From assembly GCA_015904045.1 (NCBI GenBank), contig JABMDG010000069.1, positions 3,308 to 51,109 on the forward strand: a stretch of DNA of 47,802 nucleotides. The letters are read 5' to 3'. Position numbers and translations under genes: made by a program. The DNA comes from Nitrospira sp. (lineage in GTDB: Bacteria > Nitrospirota > Nitrospiria > Nitrospirales > Nitrospiraceae). The stretch's first letter is position 1. Each line of letters starts with the position of its first letter. Shown here in pieces: positions 17,820 to 25,837 of the stretch. The notes under the pieces are model-generated. The model had not been told where the DNA came from, searched no databases, and was given only the letters and a program-made list of their open reading frames with translations.

Positions 17820-18041
17820 TTACGTCTTTGTCCACCGTTGCACGGACCGATAGGCATTCCTGACTCCTGTCACACCACCCAACACCACCCCCCCGATTAT
17901 TCCCCAGGGAGTGGAGTCAAAGAGATATGTGTCACACACCCACCCCAGCCCGCCTCCGACAATCAGCGCAGCCAGCAGGTCCGTTCCAATTCGAACGGCC
18001 TGTCCGAGCCCCGCGTATAAAGGATCTTGTGGAGGGGGCAT
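17820..18041 (-). CDS. atpZ: AtpZ/AtpI-type F0F1 assembly protein
   Basis: This 73-residue membrane hairpin is the first gene of the F0 operon. It has two glycine-rich helices (LLAALIVGGGLGWVCDTYLF and WGIIGGVVLGGVTGVRNAYR), typical of the AtpZ/AtpI family thought to help c-ring assembly or ion supply. ATG 18041 follows a G-rich stretch that can serve as ribosome-binding site. The short length suits AtpZ better than full AtpI. A promoter with a perfect TTGACA lies upstream. Confidence 0.85.
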   Translation of the reverse strand: MPPPQDPLYAGLGQAVRIGTDLLAALIVGGGLGWVCDTYLFDSTPWGIIGGVVLGGVTGVRNAYRSVQRWTKT

Positions 18042-18099
18042 CCCAAACCCACGGAAGGCGAGAGCACGTCAGCAAAACTCTGCCGATAATGGGCGTGCA

Positions 18100-18129
18100 A
18101 TTTAAGCAGAGCCTCGTTCGGATTGTCAA
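18100..18129 (-). promoter_or_regulatory. Sigma70-like promoter of the F0 ATP synthase operon
   Basis: On the minus strand a perfect TTGACA (18129-18124) is followed after 18 bases by TTAAAT (18105-18100, 4 of 6 consensus). It lies about 60 bases upstream of atpZ. The complementary strand carries TTGTCA at 18123-18128, a possible -35 for the divergent pabB gene, so the two promoters may overlap and compete. Predicted from sequence only. Confidence 0.5.
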
Positions 18130-18198
18130 GCTGATATGGGCCTGTTTCTATGGAAGTGGCTGCGGTATAGTGATCCACTTTCTTCGAGAACATGTGTA

Positions 18199-19683
18199 AT
18201 GGCCATGCCGCTGATGACATCTCCTCCCACAACCTTCCTCCAGGGCCCTCCGTCGCCTCTCGTTGTGACATACCCCCGCCCTTTGGGAGATCCTTTTGAC
18301 CTCTACGCCAGAATCGCATCGTCTCGACACCCCTCCTTCCTGTTCGAGAGCGGCAGCGGCATGACCACGATGGGGCGATATTCGTTCTTTGCCAGCGACC
18401 CCTATCAAACCCTGAGTGGATCAGCCGATCGGTATGTTCGTCGATCGGGACAGGGCCAGGAAGAGTCCGGGCCGGACCCGTTCCAGTACCTCACCAAGCT
18501 CGTGGGCACTTCGTCGATTGCTCGTCCTCGCGACGCCCCGCCATTTTTCGGCGGAGCGATCGGGTATTTCAGCTACGACCTCGTCCGCCGATTCGAACGA
18601 TTGCCGTCACGAGCGCTCGATGACCTGACGACGCCAGATTTCGAGTTCGCGTTCTTTGACCTTGTCGCGGCGATCGACCACGAGTTGAACTCCCTGGTAC
18701 TCATGTTCTGCCCCCCGCTCGAACGATTCCTGGGCGAAACTCGTGAAAAATTATATCGAGAGGGCCGCGACCGGCTGACCGCCTTGCACGCACAACTGCT
18801 CAGCCCTCCCGTGACCGCAGCAACAGACGAAACGGGTATCCGCCTTACATTCTCGCCGGACCAGGGCCGATCGTCCTACATGGATCGAGTCCGTCGTTGC
18901 CAGGACTATATCGCGGCAGGCGACATCTACCAGGCCAATGTGTCCCATCGATTCACCGTTACGGGCGACCTGTTGCCGTCTCAGCCCGATCTCCAGTCCG
19001 ATCTGCTGACATATGGCCGCGTGCGTGCGCTCAATCCTGCACCGTTTTCTGGATTGCTCCGGCTCGATCGAGTCAGCCTGATCAGTTCATCGCCTGAACG
19101 GCTCGTTCGACTCAGCGGGCGTCAGGCCGATACGCGTCCAATTGCCGGAACGAGGCCCCGTGGAGCGAACACCGCCGCCGACGAGCGGCTCGCAGCCGAA
19201 CTACGCACCAACGAGAAAGAGCGGGCCGAGCATGTCATGTTGGTCGATCTCGAGCGGAATGATCTCGGTCGAGTCTGCGAGTACGGCACCATCCAAGTAG
19301 ACGAACTGATGACCCTGGAACAATATTCCCATGTCAATCACCTCGTCTCCCATATCACGGGAACCTTGAAATACGATGCCACCGGCTTTGATTTGCTCAA
19401 GGCCGTCTTCCCAGGGGGAACAATTACCGGCGTTCCAAAAATCCGTTGCATGGAAATTATCGAGGAGTTGGAGCCGGTCCGCCGGGGCGCCTATACGGGC
19501 TCGATGGGCTACCTCAGCTGGAGCGGCGACCTAGATTTCAACATTGTGATTCGCACGCTCGTAAGGACGAACGGCGGAGCCTACCTCCAGGTCGGTGCCG
19601 GCATCGTAGCCGACTCAGACCCGGCGCGCGAATACGAGGAAACGATTCACAAGGCCCAGGCCTTTTTGAGCGCATTTGCGTAG
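18199..19683 (+). CDS. pabB: Chorismate-binding enzyme, probable aminodeoxychorismate synthase component I
   Basis: This 494-residue enzyme of the anthranilate synthase I/PabB family converts chorismate with ammonia to 4-amino-4-deoxychorismate (or anthranilate). Motifs include FFGGAIGYFSYDLVRRFERL, the long chorismate-binding domain with DIYQANVSHRF, SSSPERLVRLSGR, and EHVMLVDLERNDLGRVCEYG. Near the end are FPGGTITGVPKIRCMEIIEE and RGAYTGSMGYLS. At about residue 314 it reads PIAGTRPRG; E. coli PabB has Lys instead of this Ala, and TrpE has Ala. I favour PabB because pabC follows 14 bases later. ATG 18199 is chosen; 18136 would add a run without homology. Confidence 0.85.
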   Translation: MAMPLMTSPPTTFLQGPPSPLVVTYPRPLGDPFDLYARIASSRHPSFLFESGSGMTTMGRYSFFASDPYQTLSGSADRYVRRSGQGQEESGPDPFQYLTKLVGTSSIARPRDAPPFFGGAIGYFSYDLVRRFERLPSRALDDLTTPDFEFAFFDLVAAIDHELNSLVLMFCPPLERFLGETREKLYREGRDRLTALHAQLLSPPVTAATDETGIRLTFSPDQGRSSYMDRVRRCQDYIAAGDIYQANVSHRFTVTGDLLPSQPDLQSDLLTYGRVRALNPAPFSGLLRLDRVSLISSSPERLVRLSGRQADTRPIAGTRPRGANTAADERLAAELRTNEKERAEHVMLVDLERNDLGRVCEYGTIQVDELMTLEQYSHVNHLVSHITGTLKYDATGFDLLKAVFPGGTITGVPKIRCMEIIEELEPVRRGAYTGSMGYLSWSGDLDFNIVIRTLVRTNGGAYLQVGAGIVADSDPAREYEETIHKAQAFLSAFA

Positions 19684-19697
19684 CGCCTTTCTCCCGT

Positions 19698-20585
19698 ATG
19701 TGGATTTTCCTGAATGACAAGTTCGTACGTGAAGAAGAGGCCGTTGTCTCGGTCTTTGACCATGGATTTCTTTATGGAGACGGGATCTACGAAACGCTGC
19801 GTTCATATGGATCTCGCCTGTTCATGTGCCGACAGCATGTCGTGCGGCTGTTTCGCTCCGCGGAGGCGATCGGATTGACGATTCCGATTCACCGCGAGCA
19901 TTGGCCTGAGCTCCTGCATGAATCGATGGCGCGCAACGACCTGGGAACCCGTCAGCAAGACGCGTATCTGCGGATCACCGTGTCGCGTGGAGTCGGCGGC
20001 ATTGGACTGGATCCGGGGCTCTGCCCGTCTCCAACCATCGTGATCATGGCGAAGCCGCTTGTCGCTCCGCCGGCGGCGCTTTATGAAACAGGGGTCGATG
20101 TGATTCTAGCGACGACCAGACGGAATTTGCCCAGCGCGTTGCCGCCTCAGATTAAATCCCTCAACTTCCTCAATAACATTCTCGCCAAGCGCGAGGCCCT
20201 CGCCGCCGGAGCCTTCGACAGCATCTTGCTCAATTGGGAAGGACACCTGACAGAATGCACCATCAGCAATCTGTTCTTTGTGACAGATGGACAGCTGCAC
20301 ACCCCCTCCCTGGAATGCGGTCTCCTCGACGGCATCACGCGGTCGATCGTATTGCAATTGGCGAAGGAACAGAACATCACGGTCGCGGAAGGACGTTTCA
20401 CGCCAGAGCAGCTCTACCGGTCAGACGAAAGTTTCGTGACCAATACCAGCATGGAAATCATGCCGGTGACCTCCGTTGATTGCAAACCCATCGGGGACGG
20501 AAAACCGGGCCCTCTGACCCGGACGCTTCGCAGCCTGTTTTCCGGAGCACGGGAACGATTTCTGGAACCAGCCTCTTTGCAGTAA
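19698..20585 (+). CDS. pabC: Class IV aminotransferase, probable aminodeoxychorismate lyase
   Basis: This 295-residue PLP enzyme is of fold type IV, which includes aminodeoxychorismate lyase, branched-chain and D-amino acid aminotransferases. Features: SVFDHGFLYGDGIYETLRSY near the N-terminus, the PLP-lysine segment IKSLNFLNNILAKREAL, the phosphate-binding LTECTISNLFF, and LLDGITRSIVLQLA. Following pabB directly, it most likely releases pyruvate from aminodeoxychorismate to give p-aminobenzoate for folate. A BCAT role (IlvE) cannot be excluded from sequence. The start ATG 19698 is 14 bases after the pabB stop. Confidence 0.82.
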   Translation: MWIFLNDKFVREEEAVVSVFDHGFLYGDGIYETLRSYGSRLFMCRQHVVRLFRSAEAIGLTIPIHREHWPELLHESMARNDLGTRQQDAYLRITVSRGVGGIGLDPGLCPSPTIVIMAKPLVAPPAALYETGVDVILATTRRNLPSALPPQIKSLNFLNNILAKREALAAGAFDSILLNWEGHLTECTISNLFFVTDGQLHTPSLECGLLDGITRSIVLQLAKEQNITVAEGRFTPEQLYRSDESFVTNTSMEIMPVTSVDCKPIGDGKPGPLTRTLRSLFSGARERFLEPASLQ

Positions 20586-20650
20586 ATTCCTAACCTATTG
20601 TTTCATTTCTGGTTTCTCAGTCACCTGCGCGGCACAGGATCTGCAATTCC

Positions 20651-20678
20651 TTGACAGGAGACTGAAGACTGTTATCGT
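20651..20678 (+). promoter_or_regulatory. Promoter of the small lytic transglycosylase gene
   Basis: A perfect TTGACA (20651-20656) is followed after 16 bases by TATCGT (20673-20678, 4 of 6). The predicted start of transcription falls at or right next to the ATG at 20685, so the message would be nearly leaderless. The gene has no Shine-Dalgarno site, which fits. The prediction comes from sequence only. Confidence 0.45.
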
Positions 20679-20684
20679 TTGACC

Positions 20685-21377
20685 ATGCCGCAATCAACGC
20701 CAAAGTCCGGCTGCTTAGCCTGGCCCCCAACGATTGGCCTCCTCGCCAGTGGATGTCTTCTGCTGGCCGTATCGACAGCCCACGCGGAAATTTATCAATA
20801 CATCGATGCCAAAGGGACCATTTCACTCACCAACGTGCCGTCCGATGCACGCTATCGCCGGGTCGACATCGTCCCGAATCGATTACACTCCATGATTTCG
20901 GAACAAGAGCTCGCGCCGATGATCAGCCGGTTTTCACGCCAGCATCAACTGCATCCGGCGCTCATTCGGGCCGTCATCAAAGCAGAATCGGACTTCGACC
21001 CTCACGCGGTATCGAGGGCGGGGGCGGTGGGTCTGATGCAGCTCATGCCGCAGACCGCCGTCAGGCTGGAGGTGCGAGATCTGTACGATCCTGAAGACAA
21101 CATCGGCGGAGGCACGAAATATCTCCGACAACTACTCGACCGATTTCGTGGGAATCTTCCACTCGCGCTGGCTGCCTATAACGCGGGGGAGCATGTCGTA
21201 GACCGGTACCGCACACTTCCACCAATCAATGAGACCAGGCAGTACGTTCGCAAGGTCTTGCGGTATTATCGGACCTTCCTCATGCGAGACCTCGCTGCGA
21301 CTGGCCACGTCATCGCGCCACCGGAGGCCGCAGCGCCACCACTATCCCTCGGCCTTTCCGCCTCTCCCGTTCAATAG
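20685..21377 (+). CDS. Lytic transglycosylase with N-terminal DUF4124 domain
   Basis: This 230-residue exported protein probably cleaves peptidoglycan glycan strands. A signal peptide (GLLASGCLLLAVSTAHA) is followed by a DUF4124 module (EIYQYIDAKGTISLTNVPSD). The SLT domain (about 75-200) has LIRAVIKAESDFDPHAVSRA with the catalytic Glu near residue 101, GAVGLMQLMPQTA, LALAAYNAGEHVVDRY and ETRQYVRKVLRYY. The tail is Pro/Ala-rich. ATG 20685 is preferred over TTG 20679. Its last 68 bases overlap the 3' end of the convergent nadB gene. It is a different, much smaller enzyme than the Slt70-type at 9-11 kb. Confidence 0.92.
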   Translation: MPQSTPKSGCLAWPPTIGLLASGCLLLAVSTAHAEIYQYIDAKGTISLTNVPSDARYRRVDIVPNRLHSMISEQELAPMISRFSRQHQLHPALIRAVIKAESDFDPHAVSRAGAVGLMQLMPQTAVRLEVRDLYDPEDNIGGGTKYLRQLLDRFRGNLPLALAAYNAGEHVVDRYRTLPPINETRQYVRKVLRYYRTFLMRDLAATGHVIAPPEAAAPPLSLGLSASPVQ

Positions 21378-22944
21378 CCGGTCCTCCCAGAGAAAGTTGG
21401 CTATGCTGCTTCCAGCCTGACCGCCTGGCTTCAGGGAAGTCCGATCGGAAGTGGGCACCTACGCTGTTTTCCCGCCAAAGCGCCGATTCCGCGAGGCAGT
21501 GCGCGACCTGAACCATGTTCTTCACCTCAAGATCGGCCCTTGTAGCAAACGGCCTTGATACCAGCTGTGCCCACCGTGAGAGCTGAGCCGTGGCGCGAAT
21601 CAACGATTCACGAGAGCGAATGATGCCGACGTGTCCCCACATAGTTCGGCGGAGCGAGTTCCGCAATTTTTCCGCATCCTCCAGCCGATGCCGTTGCTCG
21701 TGTCGGAGTGCCGTCACCTGCGCAGCCAGATCCGGCTGGGTGCGGTTGGAGGCCCAGGCCACGGCGGCCACGCCGGCCCGCATGCCGAACACCAGGCCCT
21801 CCAGCAAGGAATTACTCGCCAGTCTGTTGGCACCGTGCACCCCGCTGCAGGCAACCTCGCCGGCGGCAAAGAGGCCGGGCAACGTCGTCGCGCCGTTGAG
21901 ATCGGTCCAGACTCCCCCCATCATGTAATGTGCGCTCGGAGAGACCGGAATCCACTCCTCCGTAATGTCAATATCGTAGCGAAGACATGTCGAATAAATG
22001 GTGGGGAATCGCCGCCTGACAAAATCAGCCCCGAGGTGCGTCACATCGAGGTACACATGACGCGCTTTGGTCGCCGCCATTTCCGCCCAGATCGCCCGTG
22101 CCACAATGTCCCTGGGAGCCAAGGCCCCGAGCGGATGATAGCGCAGCATGAACGCCTCACCCTTATGATTGCGCAACTGGCCTCCCTCACCCCGCATCGC
22201 TTCCGATAAGAGAAACGGCGGACTCGACGGCACATAGAGTGCCGTCGGATGAAATTGGACGAACTCCATGTCTTGCAGCTGTGCTCCCGCCCGGAAAGCC
22301 ATGGCCATGCCATCGCCAGTCGCATTCGGTGGGTTCGTCGTTCGGGCATAAATCTGGCCGGCTCCCCCCGTCGAAAGCACGACCGCCTTGGCGGGGACAA
22401 TGGCCTGTTCGCCGGAGTTCTCGTCCAGGACCACCGCTCCGCAACACCGGCCTTCTTCTACGACCAGATCCACGGTGAAATGGTAATCCAGTCGTTGGAT
22501 CTGTTTGTGCCGACCGGCCTGCGCCATTAAAACTCGCACCATCTCGTTACCCGTGGCATCGCCTCGGGCACGGAGAATCCGGCTGCGGCTATGTGCCGCC
22601 TCCCGCGCGAAGGCGAACTTTCCGCCTGTCTTGTCGAACTTGGCCCCCCATCGAATTAATTCCTGTATCCGATCCGGCCCTTCCTCGACCAATACCCGCA
22701 CCGCCTCGCGCCGACACAGTCCATGGCCGGCCTTCATCGTATCCGTCAGATGGATCGACACATCGTCTTCCTCGCTCAATGCCACTGCCACTCCGCCCTG
22801 CGCAAAAATGGAGTTGCTCTGCAACGGATGGCCCTTGGTGAGCATCACGACCCGGCCTTCACGGCTGAGTTCGAGCGCCGCACGGAGACCGGCAACCCCG
22901 CTGCCTATGACGAGAAAGTCCGCCTGTAGAGAAGGTCGCCGCAT
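21310..22944 (-). CDS. nadB: L-aspartate oxidase
   Basis: NadB oxidises L-aspartate to iminoaspartate with FAD, the first step of de novo NAD synthesis. The 544-residue protein has the FAD motif VIGSGVAGLRAALELS, SNSIFAQGGVAVALSEEDD, DMEFVQFHPTAL, SEAMRGEGGQLRN and HYMMGGVWTDLNGATTLPGL with LFAAGEVACSGVHGANRLAS. The C-terminal helical domain (RRTMWGHVGIIRSRESL) is typical for NadB rather than succinate dehydrogenase. It starts 7 bases after the upstream lipoprotein gene and ends inside the convergent transglycosylase gene. The last residues are rich in Arg and Pro and may be a non-conserved extension. Confidence 0.96.
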   Translation of the reverse strand: MRRPSLQADFLVIGSGVAGLRAALELSREGRVVMLTKGHPLQSNSIFAQGGVAVALSEEDDVSIHLTDTMKAGHGLCRREAVRVLVEEGPDRIQELIRWGAKFDKTGGKFAFAREAAHSRSRILRARGDATGNEMVRVLMAQAGRHKQIQRLDYHFTVDLVVEEGRCCGAVVLDENSGEQAIVPAKAVVLSTGGAGQIYARTTNPPNATGDGMAMAFRAGAQLQDMEFVQFHPTALYVPSSPPFLLSEAMRGEGGQLRNHKGEAFMLRYHPLGALAPRDIVARAIWAEMAATKARHVYLDVTHLGADFVRRRFPTIYSTCLRYDIDITEEWIPVSPSAHYMMGGVWTDLNGATTLPGLFAAGEVACSGVHGANRLASNSLLEGLVFGMRAGVAAVAWASNRTQPDLAAQVTALRHEQRHRLEDAEKLRNSLRRTMWGHVGIIRSRESLIRATAQLSRWAQLVSRPFATRADLEVKNMVQVAHCLAESALWRENSVGAHFRSDFPEARRSGWKQHSQLSLGGPAIERERRKGRGIVVALRPPVAR

Positions 22945-22951
22945 CGGATCG

Positions 22952-23473
22952 CTACCGCAAACCAGGTTGGATGGGAAGGGATTCGGATAACGCTTGTTTG
23001 GCCTTCATGCCGAACGGCAGATCACCCTGAGCCGCGCGGAGCAGAATGGTACCGGTCCCATTCCATTGAAAACGCGCATGGCCTCGCTGGCGTGTGCCCG
23101 GGTCTTCGGCGGTCTTCTTCCAGAGCCCCTGCCAACGGACATAGACGTCGATGTTCTCGCCCTCGATCATGATCCGTTCGATCTTGAACTCAAGGGAGAT
23201 CGAGTGAAACGCTTCGAAGTCAGCCTCGACGTTCCGTCGGAGCACATCCAGGGACTCCTCCTGCAACATGAGGGACTTGAAGGAGGAATGATCCTTTGTT
23301 TGGTAGGCATTCCGTAAGGCCTCCACCGCCTGATTGATTCGCAGGATGCGGGCATGATCCGCCGGGTGCGGAGGGGACTTGGACGAACAGGCGCCGACCG
23401 CCACCACGAGCAGGACGATCCATCCGGCGAAAATCCAATGTGAGGGAGAGACAGACATCCAACGCCGATTCAT
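22952..23473 (-). CDS. Putative lipoprotein of unknown function
   Basis: This 173-residue protein has a signal sequence (WIFAGWIVLLVVAVGACSS) with a lipobox-like VGAC, so it is probably a lipid-anchored periplasmic protein. The mature part reads INQAVEALRNAYQTKDHSSF, then LEFKIERIMIEGENIDVYVR, and an end with RGHARFQWNGTG. The pattern of a helical start and beta strands recalls SnoaL/NTF2-like or DUF4440-like folds, but I do not recognise a named family. ATG 23473 is chosen; an upstream start at 23566 would put a long stretch before the signal. It lies 7 bases upstream of nadB and is probably co-transcribed. Confidence 0.7.
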   Translation of the reverse strand: MNRRWMSVSPSHWIFAGWIVLLVVAVGACSSKSPPHPADHARILRINQAVEALRNAYQTKDHSSFKSLMLQEESLDVLRRNVEADFEAFHSISLEFKIERIMIEGENIDVYVRWQGLWKKTAEDPGTRQRGHARFQWNGTGTILLRAAQGDLPFGMKAKQALSESLPIQPGLR

Positions 23474-23560
23474 GCATGCAGTATAGGAAGTGGACAAACG
23501 AGGGGTCAAGGGAGGCTTCCTCAGGCCGACGTTCGATCCAGGCAAACCGCGGCCATTCGC

Positions 23561-23589
23561 TTGCATTTTGCGCCGAAAGTCTCTAGACT
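23561..23589 (+). promoter_or_regulatory. Promoter of the mS38-like small-protein gene
   Basis: TTGCAT (23561-23566) and TAGACT (23584-23589) are separated by 17 bases, with each box matching consensus in 3 or 4 positions. The start codon of the small basic protein follows at 23613 after AGGAGA. The promoter falls within the 139 bases between the divergent lipoprotein gene and this gene. Confidence 0.45.
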
Positions 23590-23612
23590 CCGCCCCCCAG
23601 GAGAACTACAAC

Positions 23613-23708
23613 ATGTCGAGTGTCCTGAAGAAACGTCGAAAAAAAATGCGCAAGCACAAGTATAAGAAGCTGCGCCAGCGTCAAAAATTCCTTCGGCGCA
23701 AGAGCTAG
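23613..23708 (+). CDS. AURKAIP1/COX24 (mS38-like) small basic protein
   Basis: This protein of only 31 residues is almost entirely Lys and Arg (VLKKRRKKMRKHKYKKLRQR). It matches the C-terminal AURKAIP1/COX24 signature of mitochondrial ribosomal protein mS38, which is also found as a stand-alone bacterial peptide. It is likely bound to rRNA in the small ribosomal subunit. Start ATG 23613 has AGGAGA at 23599-23604, a strong ribosome-binding site, and a promoter-like pair is upstream, consistent with high expression. It is too short for many gene finders. Role in the ribosome is inferred from family membership. Confidence 0.85.
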   Translation: MSSVLKKRRKKMRKHKYKKLRQRQKFLRRKS

Positions 23709-23735
23709 CCATAGTCCGTCACGCAGGAGCAGGCT

Positions 23736-23954
23736 GTGCCCGAAGGGAAGAAGGTCCGAATCCGCATCCGGACGGTCAATTGTACGTATGTAGGCGATTT
23801 CCTGGTTCCTCCGATGCGCAATCGTGTCTCGGACGCGATCAACGAAGAGATCCGTCTGTTCATCAGCCTGACCGACGTCGTCATCGACGACAAAGAGCGG
23901 TCCGACTTTGTGGCCATCAACAAGAACCTCATCGAGTCTGTCGTACAACTCTAG
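23736..23954 (+). CDS. Small conserved-looking protein of unknown function
   Basis: This 72-residue protein starts with GTG at 23736, 27 bases after the mS38-like gene. It looks like a single beta-rich domain: KVRIRIRTVNCTYVGDFLV, then RNRVSDAINEEIRLFISLTD and FVAINKNLIESVVQL. I do not recognise a catalytic motif. The pattern, with a strand start, RxSDxxN, F(I)xLTD and a final INK, seems to recur in short bacterial proteins of unknown role. No signal peptide or membrane helix. It probably shares a transcript with the small ribosomal peptide and perhaps the ABC exporter that follows. Confidence 0.7.
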   Translation: MPEGKKVRIRIRTVNCTYVGDFLVPPMRNRVSDAINEEIRLFISLTDVVIDDKERSDFVAINKNLIESVVQL

Positions 23955-24059
23955 CTCGCCTTTGACCGCCGCCGTCCTTGCCGCTTCCGTCGTCCTCTGT
24001 TGCATGCCCCCGGCAACCGAACATCCGCACCGGCCTGTGACCACCGCCTGTCGTCCACC

Positions 24060-25790
24060 ATGCTGATTTTCAGACGATTCTTGCCGTTCGTGCAGCCGTA
24101 CCTGCCACGGATGATTGTGGCCGGACTACTGGTCATGGGCGTGGCGGCGGTCAATCTCACCCTGCTCCGCCTGGCCGGCCTCCTCTGGGATGTCATCACC
24201 GTGCGCCACGACGCCGAGCGAATGACGGAGCTGATCGCAATTTTTCTTGGTCTGGTCCTCCTTCAAGGTCTCTGTTCGATGGGCCACAGTTATCTGACCG
24301 CGTGGGTCTCCCAGCGCATCGTCGCCGATTTTCGCCGACACCTCTTCTCTCACCTACAAACGCTCGATCTCCGGTTTTTTGCGCGCCGCCGCACCGGCGA
24401 ATTGCTCTCGCGCCTGATGAGCGACGTGACCGTTATTCAAACCGTCGTGACAGAAACCCCCATCGACAGCGCCAAACAGCTTGTGACCTTCGTGGGGGGC
24501 ATAGCCTTTCTCCTCACCATGAATTGGCGCCTCTGCCTCCTGATCCTGCTCCTCCTGCCCGGGCTGGTGTTGGTCGCCAAGATCTTCGGACGCAGACTCA
24601 AAGCGCTCTCCACGTCCATGCAAGACCACACCGCCGCGCTCAGCACACTGGCGGAGGAAGTGATCTCCGGTATCCGCATCGTCAAATCGTTCGTCCAGAC
24701 CAAACGGGAAGAGACACGTTTCTCGGCCCAGATCGACCGCACACTGCAACTCACCATGCGCCGCGCAGGGATCATGGCCCTGTTTATCCCCTCCATCAGC
24801 CTCCTCACATTTTCAGCCGCCGCCGCCGTCATGTGGTATGGAGGCCGGCAAGTTATCGACGGCTCTGTTACGCCGGGCGATCTGTTCGCCTTCGTGTTGT
24901 TCGCCGGCATTCTGATTGGTCCCTTCAGCTCAGGGGCCCGTGTATTTGCACAAGTCAAAGAGGCTCAGGGCGCCATGCAACGGGTTTTTGAGATTCTTGA
25001 CGTCCAGCCGGACATTCACGATCAGCCCAGCGCGCACGTCTTCTCCTTGGTCGACGGCGCCGTGCGCTTTGCAGACGTCAGTTTCTCCTACGATCCTCGG
25101 CACCCTGTCCTCTCGCACCTGTCCTTCGAGGCCAATCCCGGCGAAGTCGTCGCCCTGGTCGGCCCGACGGGAGCAGGCAAGACAACCGTGATTAATCTGT
25201 TGCACCGATTTTACGATCCCACCGAAGGGCGCATTACCGTCGACGGCAAGGATCTGCGCCAGGCGAACGTCGAGAGCTGGTATCGGCAACTGGCGCTCGT
25301 TCCCCAAGAAACGATTCTCTTCGGCGGAACCATCCTTGACAACATCCGCTATGGCAATCCCGATGCAGATCACGCGGCGGTGCAGGAAGCCGCCAGGGCC
25401 GCGCATGCCCATGACTTCATTACAGGCCTTCCCGACGGCTATCGCACCGTCGTCGGTGAAAAAGGCGTCAACCTATCAGGCGGGCAGCGCCAGCGCATCG
25501 CGATTGCGCGGGCGATCCTCAAGAACCCCCGCATCTTGCTGTTGGATGAGGCCACCTCGTCTCTCGACACCGAATCGGAGCGTCTGGTACAGGACGCGTT
25601 GGATCGCCTGATGAAAGGGCGGACGACGTTTGTCGTTGCCCACCGGTTATCGACCGTGCAACGCGCTGACCGCATCTTGGTGCTCGACAAAGGCAAGCTG
25701 GTGGAGGAAGGCGCGCACGCGCAATTGATGGAGCGTAAGGGATTGTACTACTACCTCTATACCATCCGCCTGCATGAACCGATCGCGTGA
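24060..25790 (+). CDS. MsbA-like ABC exporter (membrane and ATPase domains fused)
   Basis: This 576-residue half-transporter probably flips lipid A core or another lipid or drug across the inner membrane. The membrane domain spans about residues 1-310 with six helices (RMIVAGLLVMGVAAVNLTLL is the first). The ATPase domain is intact: Walker A GPTGAGKTT, Q-loop LVPQETILFGGTILDNIRYG, signature LSGGQRQRIAIARAIL, Walker B ILLLDEATSSLD and switch His in VVAHRLSTV. ATG 24060 is used; TTG 24000 would add 20 residues. Lipid A export is the family-based guess. Its complete motifs contrast with the eroded ABC protein at 37-39 kb. Confidence 0.9.
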   Translation: MLIFRRFLPFVQPYLPRMIVAGLLVMGVAAVNLTLLRLAGLLWDVITVRHDAERMTELIAIFLGLVLLQGLCSMGHSYLTAWVSQRIVADFRRHLFSHLQTLDLRFFARRRTGELLSRLMSDVTVIQTVVTETPIDSAKQLVTFVGGIAFLLTMNWRLCLLILLLLPGLVLVAKIFGRRLKALSTSMQDHTAALSTLAEEVISGIRIVKSFVQTKREETRFSAQIDRTLQLTMRRAGIMALFIPSISLLTFSAAAAVMWYGGRQVIDGSVTPGDLFAFVLFAGILIGPFSSGARVFAQVKEAQGAMQRVFEILDVQPDIHDQPSAHVFSLVDGAVRFADVSFSYDPRHPVLSHLSFEANPGEVVALVGPTGAGKTTVINLLHRFYDPTEGRITVDGKDLRQANVESWYRQLALVPQETILFGGTILDNIRYGNPDADHAAVQEAARAAHAHDFITGLPDGYRTVVGEKGVNLSGGQRQRIAIARAILKNPRILLLDEATSSLDTESERLVQDALDRLMKGRTTFVVAHRLSTVQRADRILVLDKGKLVEEGAHAQLMERKGLYYYLYTIRLHEPIA

Positions 25791-25837
25791 GTCTGTTCCT
25801 AAGAGGGGTCGGCGGGAACGAATCGAAGCGGACTACT

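Noticed and set aside
24060..25790. The intact ABC exporter as the missing ATPase partner of the eroded ABC protein
   Set aside because: It is a full-length MsbA-type half-transporter 12 kb away and in a different transcript; there is no sign of a shared system.
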